A DNA stretch of 64,000 bases. Origin: Qipengyuania marincola. Lineage in GTDB: Bacteria > Pseudomonadota > Alphaproteobacteria > Sphingomonadales > Sphingomonadaceae. The notes below the pieces were generated by a model. The model searched no databases. It saw nothing but the letters and a program-made list of their open reading frames with translations, and was not told the DNA's origin. The first letter of the stretch is position 1. Every line of letters starts with the position of its first letter. The stretch spans positions 124,001 through 188,000 of the forward strand of contig NZ_JARULC010000003.1 of the NCBI RefSeq assembly GCF_029688625.1, in the 5' to 3' direction. Both the position numbers and the translations under genes were made by a program. Shown piece after piece: positions 26,507 to 35,711 of this stretch.

Positions 26507-26532
26507 AACCGTGGCGGCATTGAAGCGGTTCC
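26507..26532 (-). promoter_or_regulatory. Possible EcfG (general stress sigma) promoter for topoisomerase IB
   Basis: Read on the minus strand: GGAAC (26528-26532), 17 bases, GGTT (26507-26510). The alphaproteobacterial EcfG consensus is GGAAC-N16/17-CGTT, so one base of the -10 differs. It ends 13 bases before the ATG, which would give a very short or no leader. The same GGAAC-17-GGTT form recurs before the SDR gene at 45149. Confidence 0.35.
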
Positions 26533-26588
26533 CCACCTTGCGACGAACGGGTGAGTAACCTAGCCCGGATGCCGAAAGGATATGCTGC

Positions 26589-27440
26589 ATGGCCGATGCT
26601 ACCTACACTCCACCGGAAGTCTGGACCCACGACGCTGAGAACGGCGGCAAGTTCGCCAATATCAACCGGCCAACGGCGGGCGCACGCGAGGAGAAGGACC
26701 TCCCCGCAGGCGATCACGATTTCCAGCTCTATTCGCTGGCGACACCGAACGGCGTGAAGGTCACGGTGATGTTCGAAGAACTGCTCGAAGCGGGACACGC
26801 GGGCGCGGAATACGACGCATGGACCGTGAATATCGGCGATGGCGAACAATTCACCAGCGGGTTTGTCGGCGTCAATCCGAACAGCAAGATCCCGGCCCTG
26901 CTAGATCGCAGCGGAGAAACGCCGGTCCGCATTTTCGAAAGCGGCGCGATCCTGCTGCACCTTGCGGAAAAATTCGGTGCCTTCCTGCCGACCGACGATA
27001 CGCGCCCCGAGGTACTGAGCTGGTTGTTCTGGCAGATCGGCAGCGCGCCCTTCATCGGGGGCGGGTTCGGCCATTTCTATGCCTACGCACCAGAGAAGTT
27101 CGAATATCCGATCAACCGCTACGCCATGGAAACCAAGCGCCTGTTCGACGTGGCCGACCAGCGGCTTGCGCAAAGCGAATATCTGGGCGGCAATGATTAC
27201 ACGATCGCCGATATGGCCGCTGCGCCTTGGATGATCCCGTTCGTCGAGGGCAAGATCTACAACGAAGCGCGCACGTTCCTCTCGATCCACGAATACGCCC
27301 ATGTCGAGCGCTGGGCGAAGCAGGTTGCCGCCCGCCCCGGCTTTCGCCGCGGCCGGATCGTCAACAAGGCCTGGGGCGACGAGGATGCGCAGCTGCTGGA
27401 GCGACACTCGGCAGCCGACTTCGACGGCAAGGTCTTCTAG
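26589..27440 (+). CDS. yghU: YghU-type glutathione S-transferase / disulfide-bond oxidoreductase
   Basis: A 283-residue GST-fold protein with the long N-terminal extension of the YghU/YfcG (nu) class: YTPPEVWTHDAENGGKFANINRPTAG, then LYSLATPNGVKVTVMFEELLE, VNPNSKIPALLDRSG and SGAILLHLAEKFG. Nu-class members have little transferase activity with classical substrates but reduce disulfides with glutathione. AAAGGAT precedes the ATG. Divergent from topoisomerase IB. Confidence 0.92.
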   Translation: MADATYTPPEVWTHDAENGGKFANINRPTAGAREEKDLPAGDHDFQLYSLATPNGVKVTVMFEELLEAGHAGAEYDAWTVNIGDGEQFTSGFVGVNPNSKIPALLDRSGETPVRIFESGAILLHLAEKFGAFLPTDDTRPEVLSWLFWQIGSAPFIGGGFGHFYAYAPEKFEYPINRYAMETKRLFDVADQRLAQSEYLGGNDYTIADMAAAPWMIPFVEGKIYNEARTFLSIHEYAHVERWAKQVAARPGFRRGRIVNKAWGDEDAQLLERHSAADFDGKVF

Positions 27441-27447
27441 TCGCGGG

Positions 27448-27469
27448 GGTTGGCTGGGGTGGCAGGATT
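27448..27469 (+). repeat. Upstream copy of a 22-base direct repeat of the tRNA-Gln 3' end
   Basis: These 22 bases are identical to 27564-27585, which form the 3' part of the tRNA-Gln gene including its CCA and acceptor arm. The copies are 116 bases apart. Between them is only a GC-rich stretch with no gene. A duplicated tRNA 3' end is the classic footprint of a site-specific integration site; here it may be a remnant or a local duplication. Confidence 0.6.
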
Positions 27470-27563
27470 GGCCGACGGCCTTCTTCGCGCTGCGCGCTCC
27501 GAACCCCGAACCTGCCGGTCGCTTCGCGAGCAGGTTCGATCCTGGGCGAGACCTGTCCAAGAA

Positions 27564-27585
27564 GGTTGGCTGGGGTGGCAGGATT
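27564..27585 (+). repeat. tRNA-Gln copy of the 22-base direct repeat
   Basis: Second copy of the repeat, lying inside and just beyond the 3' end of tRNA-Gln. See the upstream copy at 27448. Confidence 0.6.
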
Positions 27586-27641
27586 CGAACCTGCGCATGC
27601 CGGTACCAAAAACCGGTGCCTTACCGCTTGGCTACACCCCA
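27567..27641 (-). tRNA. tRNA-Gln (anticodon TTG)
   Basis: Read on the minus strand the cloverleaf is complete: acceptor TGGGGTG paired with CACCCCA, D-arm TAGCCAAGCGGTAAGGC, anticodon stem CCGGT/ACCGG with loop TTTTGGT giving anticodon TTG, T-arm CAGGTTCGAATCCTG, and encoded 3' GCCA. It reads CAA (and CAG by wobble). tRNA-Met lies 44 bases away on the same strand. Confidence 0.95.
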
Positions 27642-27685
27642 CCAGGCCCGCAGGACCTGCGCGAACCACCCGGTCGCCGGTCTTC

Positions 27686-27762
27686 TGGTAGCGGAGGAGG
27701 GACTCGAACCCCCGACACGCGGATTATGATTCCGCTGCTCTAACCACCTGAGCTACTCCGCC
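27686..27762 (-). tRNA. tRNA-Met (anticodon CAT), elongator type
   Basis: Cloverleaf on the minus strand: acceptor GGCGGAG with CTCCGCT, D-arm TAGCTCAGGTGGTTAGAGC, anticodon stem GCGGA/TCCGC with loop ATCATAA (anticodon CAT), T-arm GGGGGTTCGAGTCCCTC, encoded ACCA. It lacks the initiator's unpaired first position and three G-C pairs in the anticodon stem, so it is the elongator. A tRNA-Ile2 (lysidine-modified CAT) is less likely. Confidence 0.9.
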
Positions 27763-27886
27763 CCGAAGAGGCACGCCGGATCACGTTCCCATGATTGGAC
27801 CCGCTCGGCAGGCGGCGCATTTAGGCTGCGTGCTGCATGCGGTCAACTGCACAATGCAGCATCGCGAAATTTTGTGGCGCAGGCTG

Positions 27887-28411
27887 TCAGGCGCGCTCGC
27901 TACCGCGGAATGCGAAGGTTTTCACGTGCTCCCACGGCCCGCCGCGATAGCGAAACAGGGACAGACCCCGGAAGGCGAAGGCGCGGGGCTGGATGGTCCC
28001 TTCCATCTGGGCCTGAAGCGCTTTTGCCTCCTTGCCCGTAACCTTGTTCTGGATGGTCACGTGCAGGCGGGGACGGTGCTGATCCTGCTGAGTCAGCAGG
28101 CCGTGGAAGCCGTCGGCCAGCCGTTCGCGCAGGCGCAACATGGCCGGACTTTCCAGCTTGATTGCGGTCCCCCGCCCCAGCGACATGAGCCCGACGACCT
28201 CCCCCGCCACAGGCGCATGGTCGCGCGCCATCCGCTCGCAGACCGACACGACTTCGCCCTCGCACGGACCAGGAAGCGCGTGGAAAAGCGTGACGTGGGC
28301 TTCGAGATAATTGCGTTCGGGCGGGAAGTGTTCGTCGCGCAGCGCGGTGTAGCGCGCATGCAGATCGTCGGGCAGTTGTGCCGTCAGGATGAGCGGGGCG
28401 TCCTCGCTCAC
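27887..28411 (-). CDS. 2H phosphoesterase / 2'-5' RNA ligase-family protein
   Basis: A 174-residue protein with the two HxTx motifs that define the 2H phosphoesterase superfamily: HVTLFH in the N-terminal half and HVTIQN in the C-terminal half. Relatives act as RNA 2',3'-cyclic phosphodiesterases (ThpR). The GTG start (28409-28411) overlaps the mltG stop as GTGA, so it is translated after mltG. The functional link to cell-wall transglycosylase is not obvious. A stop-gap name is thpR-like; I leave the symbol empty. Confidence 0.82.
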   Translation of the reverse strand: MSEDAPLILTAQLPDDLHARYTALRDEHFPPERNYLEAHVTLFHALPGPCEGEVVSVCERMARDHAPVAGEVVGLMSLGRGTAIKLESPAMLRLRERLADGFHGLLTQQDQHRPRLHVTIQNKVTGKEAKALQAQMEGTIQPRAFAFRGLSLFRYRGGPWEHVKTFAFRGSERA

Positions 28412-29382
28412 ATCTCGCCGCGCTGACGGCGGATTTCGAACCATTTGGCGACGTTGCGATTATGCTCTTCCAGCGTCTCCGCAAAGGCATGGCCACCAGT
28501 GCCGTCGGCGACCATGTAGCGCGCCGCGGTTTCCGCCGGATTCAGCACCGCAGCAATGGATTCGCGCCCCGGATTGGTGATCGGACCCTTGGGCAGGCCG
28601 ACCATTGTATAGGTGTTGTAGTCGTTGACCGCGGCGATCTCCGACTGGCGGATACGGCGGCCGAGCGGCTTGCCCTTCGTGATCGGGTAGATGATCGTCG
28701 GGTCGGCCTGCAGCAGCATCCCGTCCTTCACGCGGTTCGAATAGAGCCCGGCAACCATGCGGCGCTCACGCGCAACGCCTGTTTCCTTTTCCACGATCGA
28801 GGCGAGGATGACCGCCTCCTCGATGCTGTCCACCGCGATGTCGTCGCCGCGCTTTGGCCAGGCTTCGGCAAGGTAGTTCTGCATCGCCGCCTGCATCCGT
28901 GCGAGCACTTGCGCCCTGCTCTCCCCGCGTTCGAAGTCATAGGTGTCGGGAAGGACCGATCCTTCCTCGGGCACCGGTATCTCACCGGATAGCAGGTCCT
29001 CTGCCATCAGGCGTTCATAGACCATGACCGAGGGCAGTCCTTCGGGAATGGTTACGAAGCGGCGGATGACTTCGCCGTGCTGGAAAGTGTCGAGGATGCG
29101 CGAGGCGCTCGCCCCAGCAGGCAGCAGGAATTCGCCCGCCTTTATCGGATCAGAGGAGCCGAGGATTCTCGCGCGCAGGAGGAAACCGTCGGCCGAGGCG
29201 ATCAGCCCCTCGTCTTCCAGCTTGTTCGCAACGGAGGTCAGGGTCGCGCCCGACGGGACGATGAAACTCGTGTCCTCCTCGACATCCGCGCCGCCCCACC
29301 AGCCGGACACGAACCAGATCGCACCGATCGCCAGAACGAGCGCGAAGATCGCGCCGATAATCAGCGCTCCGCTGCGTTTCAC
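28408..29382 (-). CDS. mltG: Endolytic peptidoglycan transglycosylase MltG
   Basis: Cuts nascent peptidoglycan strands in the periplasm and so ends their polymerisation. The 324-residue protein has one N-terminal membrane span (residues 7-29), then a LysM-like region and the YceG domain with the catalytic Glu in ASIVEKETGVARERR and the family-typical LQADPTIIYP and YNTYTMVGLPKGPITNPG. It follows fabF by one base, matching the common order acpP-fabF-mltG of proteobacteria. Confidence 0.94.
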   Translation of the reverse strand: MKRSGALIIGAIFALVLAIGAIWFVSGWWGGADVEEDTSFIVPSGATLTSVANKLEDEGLIASADGFLLRARILGSSDPIKAGEFLLPAGASASRILDTFQHGEVIRRFVTIPEGLPSVMVYERLMAEDLLSGEIPVPEEGSVLPDTYDFERGESRAQVLARMQAAMQNYLAEAWPKRGDDIAVDSIEEAVILASIVEKETGVARERRMVAGLYSNRVKDGMLLQADPTIIYPITKGKPLGRRIRQSEIAAVNDYNTYTMVGLPKGPITNPGRESIAAVLNPAETAARYMVADGTGGHAFAETLEEHNRNVAKWFEIRRQRGEM

Positions 29383-29383
29383 G

Positions 29384-30643
29384 TCAGTCGACTTTCTTCA
29401 GGATCAACGATGCATTCGTCCCGCCGAAGCCGAAGCTGTTGTTCAGCGCCGCCTTGACCTCACGCTTCTTCGCTTTCTTGGGCACGAGGTCGACACCCTC
29501 GGTCCCCTCGTCCGGATCGTCGAGATTGAGTGTCGGCGGTACGATCTGGTCGCGGATCGCGAGGATGCAGAAGATCGCCTCGACCGCGCCGGCGCCGCCG
29601 AGGAGGTGGCCGATGGCCGATTTGGTCGAGCTCATCGACGCGCCGCCGAGATCATCGCCGAGAACGCGCTTGACCGCGCCGAGTTCGATCGTGTCTGCCA
29701 TGGTCGAAGTGCCGTGAGCGTTGACATAGTCGATGTCGCCCGGCTCCATCCCAGCCTTCTTGAGCGCCATGCGCATGGCCAGTTCGGCACCCTTGCCCTC
29801 AGGGTGCGGTGCGGTGACGTGATAAGCGTCGCCCGACAGACCATAGCCGACCACTTCGGCATAAATCTTCGCACCGCGCGCCTTGGCATGCTCGTATTCC
29901 TCGAGCACGACGACGCCCGCGCCCTCGCCCATGACGAAACCGTCGCGGTTCTTGTCGTAGGGACGGCTCGCCTCGGTCGGACGGTCGTTCATGCTCATGT
30001 TGAGCGCGCGCGCCTGCGCGAAACCGGCCACGCCGAGTGGATTGATGGTCGATTCCGCACCGCCCGCCAGCATCACGTCGGCATCGTCGAGCGCGATCAT
30101 GCGCGCTGCGTCGCCAATCGAGTGCGCGCCGGTGGAACAGGCCGTCACGACCGCGTGGTTCGGGCCCATCAGTCCGTATTTGATCGAGACCTGCCCACTG
30201 ATGAGATTGATCAGACGGCCGTGAACGAAGTGCGGACTCACCCGACCCGGACCGCGTTCATGCAGGACGATGCTTTCGCTCTCGATGCCCGGCAGGCCCC
30301 CGATGCCCGAACCGATCGAAACGCCGGTGCGCAGCTTGAGGTCATCGTCCATGTCGACCAGGCCGGCATCTTCCAGTGCCTGACCGGCGGCGTCGATACC
30401 GTAGACGATGAAGGGATCGACCTGACGCTGGACCTTGTGGTCGACACGCTTGTCGGGGTCGAAACCCCATTCGTGATCCTTCGCCTTCACCTCGCACGCG
30501 ATGGTGCATTTCTGGCCTTCGGTATCGAACCGAGTGATCTGCCCCGCCCCGCTCTTGCCGGCGATCAGGTTCGACCAGCTGGTCGCGACATCGGCGCCCA
30601 GGGGGGTGACGAGGCCAAGACCGGTAACGACCACACGACGCAT
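29384..30643 (-). CDS. fabF: 3-oxoacyl-ACP synthase II
   Basis: Elongates fatty acids by condensing malonyl-ACP with acyl-ACP. The 419-residue thiolase-fold protein shows the catalytic Cys in VVTACSTGAHS, the His in NAHGTSTMADTIE, the Lys in STKSAIGHLLGGAG, and the C-terminal NNSFGFGGTNASLIL. Standard neighbour of acpP (upstream) and mltG (downstream). A strong hairpin separates it from acpP. Confidence 0.96.
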   Translation of the reverse strand: MRRVVVTGLGLVTPLGADVATSWSNLIAGKSGAGQITRFDTEGQKCTIACEVKAKDHEWGFDPDKRVDHKVQRQVDPFIVYGIDAAGQALEDAGLVDMDDDLKLRTGVSIGSGIGGLPGIESESIVLHERGPGRVSPHFVHGRLINLISGQVSIKYGLMGPNHAVVTACSTGAHSIGDAARMIALDDADVMLAGGAESTINPLGVAGFAQARALNMSMNDRPTEASRPYDKNRDGFVMGEGAGVVVLEEYEHAKARGAKIYAEVVGYGLSGDAYHVTAPHPEGKGAELAMRMALKKAGMEPGDIDYVNAHGTSTMADTIELGAVKRVLGDDLGGASMSSTKSAIGHLLGGAGAVEAIFCILAIRDQIVPPTLNLDDPDEGTEGVDLVPKKAKKREVKAALNNSFGFGGTNASLILKKVD

Positions 30644-30666
30644 TGAATTCTCCGCGTAAATAAGAC

Positions 30667-30700
30667 GACAGGCCCGGCCCGGTATCGGGTCGGGCCTGTC
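30667..30700 (-). terminator. 15-pair hairpin between acpP and fabF
   Basis: A 15-pair stem with a single G-T wobble and a GTAT loop lies in the 93-base gap. On the minus strand it is followed by GTCTTATTT, a weak T-run. It probably ends part of the acpP transcripts, letting acyl carrier protein be made in excess over FabF, as is known for this locus in other bacteria. RNase-resistant 3' end protection is an alternative. Confidence 0.65.
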
Positions 30701-30736
30701 TATCGCCGCACTGGACGGCAGCTGAAAAGCCGGTGT

Positions 30737-30973
30737 TTAGCCCTTGTGCTCTTCGATATACTTGGTCGCATCGCCAACGGTGGTGATCTTCTCCGCCGCA
30801 TCGTCGGGAATTTCGACGCCGAATTCTTCTTCGAAGGCCATGACGAGTTCCACAATGTCGAGGCTGTCGGCACCGAGATCGTCGATGAAGCTGGCTTCCT
30901 GGGTGACCTTGTCGGCCTCGACACCAAGGTGTTCGACGACAATCTTCTGCACGCGGTCGGCAGTATCGCTCAT
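30737..30973 (-). CDS. acpP: Acyl carrier protein
   Basis: A 78-residue acidic four-helix protein that carries growing acyl chains on a phosphopantetheine arm. The attachment residue is Ser37 in [22 protein letters not shown] precedes the ATG. The promoter lies in 30974-31124, shared with the divergent serine hydrolase. Confidence 0.97.
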   Translation of the reverse strand: MSDTADRVQKIVVEHLGVEADKVTQEASFIDDLGADSLDIVELVMAFEEEFGVEIPDDAAEKITTVGDATKYIEEHKG

Positions 30974-31124
30974 TTTTGTCCCTCTCGAAATTTGGGGGTT
31001 GGCAAATTGGCTTTCGCCCTAATGAACGCCGCGGGCGAGCGCAAGGGGCTGGCGCATCGCACCTGCAATTGACCTGTCATCGGGCTGGCGTATTGTGGAT
31101 GCAACACGCAAGGAGACCATGTTC

Positions 31125-33104
31125 ATGAAACGCTTCGCCATTGCCGCTTCCGTTCTGCTCGCGACCGCCTCGCCACTGCCCCTGTTCGCGCAGGAAGCCG
31201 CGCCCGCGGCGACGGCGGAGATGCTGGACACCGGAACCGGCGCTCGGATGGCCCCGATCCCGGGCTGGAGCCGCGAGATGCGCGACGGCATGATCGTTTT
31301 CACGGCGCCGGAAGGCGATGCGACCGCCGCGATCGTCGGCGTCGACAAGGCGGAGGACGGAGCGGCGGCCGTTGCAGCGGGATGGGCAAAGCTCGATCCC
31401 GATTTCTCGCGTGAGGTCCTGATCGCGCAGGACCCGCCGGCGCGCGATGGCTGGGACCAGATCACGGTGGTCAATTACAAGAGCTCGCCGGAAGAAAAGC
31501 TGGCCGTCCAGGGCATCGGCTTGCGCAAGGGCGATACCTGGACCGTGGTCCTGATCAACGGTGCGCTAGCAACCGTCGCGAAGCGCGGAGCGCAGCTCAA
31601 CCAGGCCTTCGGATCGCTGCGGCCGACCGATTTCGAACGCGAAAGCTTCGCCGGGCGCGAAGCGAAGGAACTCACGAGCGAACGGATTGCCGAACTCACC
31701 GACTTTCTCACCCGCGCGATGGATGGCCTGGAAATCCCCGGCGTAGGGCTTGCGCTGGTACAGGACGACCGGATCGTCTGGGAAGGCGGACTCGGGACGA
31801 CCGACCACGCTGGCGGGCAGCCGGTCGATGAGAACACCAGCTTCATGGTCGCATCCAACACCAAGGGCATGGCAACGCTCCTGCTTTCAACCCTGGTCGA
31901 TGAAGGCAAGCTCGCCTGGGACCAGAAGGTCACCGAAGTCTATCCGGAGTTCCGCCTCGGCAGTGCCGAGACCACCGACAGCGTGCTGGTCGAACACCTG
32001 ATCTGCGCCTGCACCGGCCTGCCGCGCAAGGACATGCAGTGGGTGATGAACACCAGCAGCGACACGCCGGCGAGCGACACTTTCGTCCAGCTTGCCGCAA
32101 CCGAACCGACCAGCGGTTTCGGTGAAGTGTTCCAGTACAACAATCTTATGGCCAGCGCCGCCGGCTATATCGGCGGGCACCTGATCTATCCCGACATGGA
32201 AATCGGCGCCGCCTTCGACCGTGCCATGGACGAGCGGATCTTCGAGCCGCTCGCCATGACGCGCACGACGTTCGACTACACCGCGGCGATGGACGACAAC
32301 TGGGCCCGGCCGCATGCGCGCGGCTTTTCCGGCAATGTCGAGACCGCGCCGATGGACTGGAACTACATGGTCCGCCCCTATCGACCCGCGGGCGGCGTCT
32401 GGTCCACATCGCATGACATGGCGCTCTATGCTCTCAACGAATTGCGTGAAGGCACGCTGGCCGACGGCACCGACCTCGTCTCGGCGGAAAACCTGCTCAA
32501 GCGGCGCGAGCGCTACGTGCCCATCGGCGAGGACAGCTGGTACGGTATGGGCCTGATGGAGAGCGCCAATCTGGGCAAGTCGATCTATTTCCATGGCGGC
32601 AGCCTGATCGGCTACAAGAGCAACTTCTGGTTCATTCCCGAAGATGGCGTGGCAGCGGTCCTGCTCACCAATTCGGATACCGGGCAGGCCCTGCTCGGCC
32701 TGTTCCAGCGCAAGCTGCTCGAAGTGCTCTACGACGGCGACGAAGAGGCGGAGGAAAACCTTGCGGCGGCCGTCAAGCTTGGCGCGGAGGCACGCGAGAA
32801 GGGGCGCGAGGGGATCATCGAGAAGGGTGACCCGGAAGTGCTCGCGGCACTCGCCCCGCGCTATGTCAATCCGGAGCTCGGTCCGCTAACCATCAGCCGC
32901 GAGGGCGACACCTACTACGGCACGGTGACTTCGGGCCGGACCGCGATCGGCACGAAGGCCAATGACGATGGCACGACCTCGATCATCATGATGACCCCGG
33001 GGTTCTTCGGCTTCCCGCTCGTCATCGGTGAAGCCGAAGGCAAGCGCACGCTCAAACTGATCGACGCGCAACACGAATATGTGTTTGTCGAGGAGACAAG
33101 CTGA
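31125..33104 (+). CDS. Exported serine hydrolase, class C beta-lactamase fold, with extra N-terminal domain
   Basis: A 659-residue protein with signal peptide (MKRFAIAASVLLATASPLPLFAQ). Residues 35-170 form an extra domain of unknown type. The beta-lactamase/penicillin-binding-like domain follows, with S244-N-T-K247 (SxxK) and Y338-N-N340 (YxN). A C-terminal beta region (about 555-659) resembles DUF3471-type lipocalin-like tails. Such proteins are usually esterases or peptidases, not resistance enzymes. ATG 31125 lies nine bases after AGGAG; ATG 31119 is too close to it. Confidence 0.88.
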   Translation: MKRFAIAASVLLATASPLPLFAQEAAPAATAEMLDTGTGARMAPIPGWSREMRDGMIVFTAPEGDATAAIVGVDKAEDGAAAVAAGWAKLDPDFSREVLIAQDPPARDGWDQITVVNYKSSPEEKLAVQGIGLRKGDTWTVVLINGALATVAKRGAQLNQAFGSLRPTDFERESFAGREAKELTSERIAELTDFLTRAMDGLEIPGVGLALVQDDRIVWEGGLGTTDHAGGQPVDENTSFMVASNTKGMATLLLSTLVDEGKLAWDQKVTEVYPEFRLGSAETTDSVLVEHLICACTGLPRKDMQWVMNTSSDTPASDTFVQLAATEPTSGFGEVFQYNNLMASAAGYIGGHLIYPDMEIGAAFDRAMDERIFEPLAMTRTTFDYTAAMDDNWARPHARGFSGNVETAPMDWNYMVRPYRPAGGVWSTSHDMALYALNELREGTLADGTDLVSAENLLKRRERYVPIGEDSWYGMGLMESANLGKSIYFHGGSLIGYKSNFWFIPEDGVAAVLLTNSDTGQALLGLFQRKLLEVLYDGDEEAEENLAAAVKLGAEAREKGREGIIEKGDPEVLAALAPRYVNPELGPLTISREGDTYYGTVTSGRTAIGTKANDDGTTSIIMMTPGFFGFPLVIGEAEGKRTLKLIDAQHEYVFVEETS

Positions 33105-33201
33105 ACCGGGTCCGGATTGCGCCATGATGCTATAAGGGCCGGACCGATGCTCGCCGTCGAAGGTTGGTTGAATATCAACCTGTTACAAAAGGACGACGAC
33201 C

Positions 33202-33633
33202 ATGACCAGTTCAGTATTCAAGAGCCTGACCGACACGACCTTCGATTCGGTCGAAGGCTACCGCAAAGCTGCCGAGAAGGCAGACAGTCCGCAGCTGAAG
33301 CAGGCTCTCAACCAGCGCCTGCAGCAGCGCGAACAGACCCTCGCCCAAATGAATGCCCAGCTTGAGCGCCAAGGCGAGGAATTGGTGACCAAGGGCACGA
33401 TTTCGGGCTCCGCCCACCAGATGTTCGCCAGCATCGCCGATGCCTTCGAAAGCGGCGACGAAGCTGCTGCCGAACGCGTCGAGGAAGGCGAGGACTATAT
33501 CCGCGGAAAGTTCGAAGAAGCCCTCGATGGCGATCAGCTCGAGGCGAGCGAACGCGGCGTGGTGCAACAGTGTCTCGGCGAAATTCGCGAAGGTGAACAG
33601 TTCGGGGACATGATCGAACGCCAGTACGACTGA
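33202..33633 (+). CDS. DUF2383 / PA2169-family four-helix-bundle protein
   Basis: A 143-residue helical protein whose sequence (SLTDTTFDSVEGYRKAAEKA, LKQALNQRLQQREQTLAQM, DAFESGDEAAAERVEEGED) fits the PA2169-family four-helix bundle, a ferritin-like group often induced by stress. No clear di-iron ExxH set is seen. AAAAGGA lies before the ATG, and a small inverted repeat GGTTG-5-CAACC (33166-33180) sits 21 bases before the start. A bidirectional terminator separates it from the convergent aspS. Confidence 0.8.
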   Translation: MTSSVFKSLTDTTFDSVEGYRKAAEKADSPQLKQALNQRLQQREQTLAQMNAQLERQGEELVTKGTISGSAHQMFASIADAFESGDEAAAERVEEGEDYIRGKFEEALDGDQLEASERGVVQQCLGEIREGEQFGDMIERQYD

Positions 33634-33659
33634 CGCCAAATCCGTAATCGGAAATTGAA

Positions 33660-33685
33660 GGGCGCGGAGCGATCCGCGCCCTTTT
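33660..33685. terminator. Terminator between convergent DUF2383 gene and aspS
   Basis: Perfect nine-pair stem GGGCGCGGA / TCCGCGCCC, loop GCGA, then TTTT on the + strand. It is a clear intrinsic terminator for the + gene and may serve aspS in the other direction as well. Confidence 0.85.
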
Positions 33686-33689
33686 CGTA

Positions 33690-35555
33690 TCACCTGTCGT
33701 CGCTGCGTTCGGGCGCGTCCCGCGTCGCGGCGTTGCTGTTCATGTCGGTCTTCTCGGCTTCGGTGGCAGCTTTTTGCGCTTCGAGTGCGGCCCCGCCGAG
33801 GCGGATGTGGACATCGCGCAGCTGGTTCGGCGCGACCACGCTTGGCGCGCCCATCATCAGATCCTGCGCCTTCTGGTTGAGCGGGAAGGCGATGACCTCG
33901 CGGATGTTCGGCTCGTCGGCGAGCAGCATGACGATGCGGTCGATACCGGGCGCCGAGCCGCCGTGCGGCGGCGCGCCGAGTTTGAACGCCTCGATCATGC
34001 CGCTGAAGTTCGCATCGACATCTTCCTGCGTGTAGCCGGCGATCTCGAAGGCTTTGTACATGATGTCCGGGCGGTGGTTACGGATGGCGCCCGATGACAG
34101 CTCGTAGCCGTTGCAGACGATGTCGTACTGCCATGCAAGGATATCGAGCGGGTCCTTGGTCTCCAGCGCTTCCATCTCGCCCTGCGGCATGGAGAAGGGG
34201 TTGTGGCTGAAATCGACCTTCTTGGCGTCCTCGTCATATTCGAACATGGGGAAGTCGACGATCCAGCAGAACTTGAAGCAGCCTTCCTCGATAAGGCCGA
34301 GCTCTTCTGCGACGCGGGTGCGTGCAGCACCGGCCAGCTTGGCGGCGTCCTTTTCCTTACCCGCGGCGAAGAACAGACCGTCGTTCTCGCCAAGGCCGAG
34401 TTCGGCATAAAGCTTCTCCATGCCCTCCGTGCCGTGGTTCTTGGCAATGGGGCCACCGAATTCGCCGCCCTTGCGAGTGACGTAGCCGAGGCCGGCGAAA
34501 CCTTCGCGGCGCGCCCAGTCGTTCATCTCGTCGAAGAGCTTGCGGCTCTTCTCATGCGTGTTCGGCGCGGGGATCACGCGCACCCGGCCACCGCCGCCGA
34601 CGATCTTTTCGAACAGGCCGAAGCCGCTCTTTTCGAAATGCGATGTGACATCCGAGATGATCAGCGGATTGCGCAAATCGGGCTTGTCGCTCCCGTATTT
34701 CAGCATCGCCTCGGCATAGGGAATGCGCGGAAATTCACCCGCGGGCGTCACGCTCTTGCCGTCTGCGAATTCTTCGAAGACGCCGGCGAGAACCGGTTCG
34801 ATCGCCTGGAAGACGTCTTCCTGCGTCACGAAGCTCATTTCGAAGTCGAGTTGGTAGAATTCGGGGCTGCGGTCGGCGCGCAGGTCTTCGTCGCGGAAGC
34901 ATGGCGCGATCTGGAAGTAGCGGTCGAACCCGGCGACCATCAGCAGCTGCTTGAACATCTGCGGCGCCTGCGGAAGCGCGTAAAAGCGGCCCGGGTGAAG
35001 GCGACTGGGCACGAGATAGTCGCGCGCGCCTTCGGGGCTGGATGCACCTAGGATCGGGGTCTGGAACTCACTGAAGCCCTGATCGATCATGCGGCGGCGC
35101 AGGCTGGTGATGACGCGATTGCGCAGCATGATATTCGCGTGGACGCGCTCGCGGCGCAGATCGACGAAGCGATACTTGAGGCGCGTTTCCTCGGGATAAT
35201 CCTCGGCGCTGTTGACGATCAGCGGCAGTTCCTCCGCGCGGCTCTGCACTTCGACCGAACGGGCGAAGACCTCGATCTCGCCGGTGGGCAGGTTCTTGTT
35301 CACCGCCACATCGTCGCGCGCCTTCACCGTCCCATCGATGGTGACAACCGATTCCAGCTTGATCCGGTCGAGGATCGGCAGCGCCTCGCTATCCTCGTCA
35401 GCCACGATCTGGGTGATGCCGTAATGGTCGCGCAAATCGACGAACAGTACGCCGCCATGGTCGCGCTTGTTGTGCACCCATCCCGACAGGCGGACGGTGT
35501 CGCCGACATTGTTCTTCGTCAGCTGAGCGCAGTTGTGGGTACGGTAAGCGTGCAT
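33690..35555 (-). CDS. aspS: Aspartate--tRNA ligase
   Basis: Class II aminoacyl-tRNA synthetase, 621 residues, with an N-terminal OB-fold anticodon-binding domain ([23 protein letters not shown] region), motif 2 ([19 protein letters not shown]), the bacterial insertion domain (about residues 290-420), and motif 3 ([14 protein letters not shown]). Organisms without AsnRS use a non-discriminating form; this cannot be judged from the window. C-terminal 25 residues are Ala/Thr/Glu-rich and dispensable-looking. Confidence 0.97.
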   Translation of the reverse strand: MHAYRTHNCAQLTKNNVGDTVRLSGWVHNKRDHGGVLFVDLRDHYGITQIVADEDSEALPILDRIKLESVVTIDGTVKARDDVAVNKNLPTGEIEVFARSVEVQSRAEELPLIVNSAEDYPEETRLKYRFVDLRRERVHANIMLRNRVITSLRRRMIDQGFSEFQTPILGASSPEGARDYLVPSRLHPGRFYALPQAPQMFKQLLMVAGFDRYFQIAPCFRDEDLRADRSPEFYQLDFEMSFVTQEDVFQAIEPVLAGVFEEFADGKSVTPAGEFPRIPYAEAMLKYGSDKPDLRNPLIISDVTSHFEKSGFGLFEKIVGGGGRVRVIPAPNTHEKSRKLFDEMNDWARREGFAGLGYVTRKGGEFGGPIAKNHGTEGMEKLYAELGLGENDGLFFAAGKEKDAAKLAGAARTRVAEELGLIEEGCFKFCWIVDFPMFEYDEDAKKVDFSHNPFSMPQGEMEALETKDPLDILAWQYDIVCNGYELSSGAIRNHRPDIMYKAFEIAGYTQEDVDANFSGMIEAFKLGAPPHGGSAPGIDRIVMLLADEPNIREVIAFPLNQKAQDLMMGAPSVVAPNQLRDVHIRLGGAALEAQKAATEAEKTDMNSNAATRDAPERSDDR

Positions 35556-35711
35556 CTGGAAGTCTTTCCAATTTCGGATGTATGGCGCTAAGGGCGCGAA
35601 CGACGCGCTCCTCTAGCAGGAATCGCGCGCGCTAACAGGGCACCTGCAGCTTTTTGTCAAGGCTCGCAGCGGCCGAGGACGGTACTCCGTCCCACAGATA
35701 GAAAAGACACG

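Noticed and set aside
27301-27743. Apparent small frames across the tRNA-Gln/Met region
   Set aside because: They read through two clear cloverleaf tRNAs on the opposite strand.
31125-33104. Beta-lactamase antibiotic resistance gene
   Set aside because: SxxK and YxN are shared by many esterases and peptidases; the extra domains make a resistance role unlikely.
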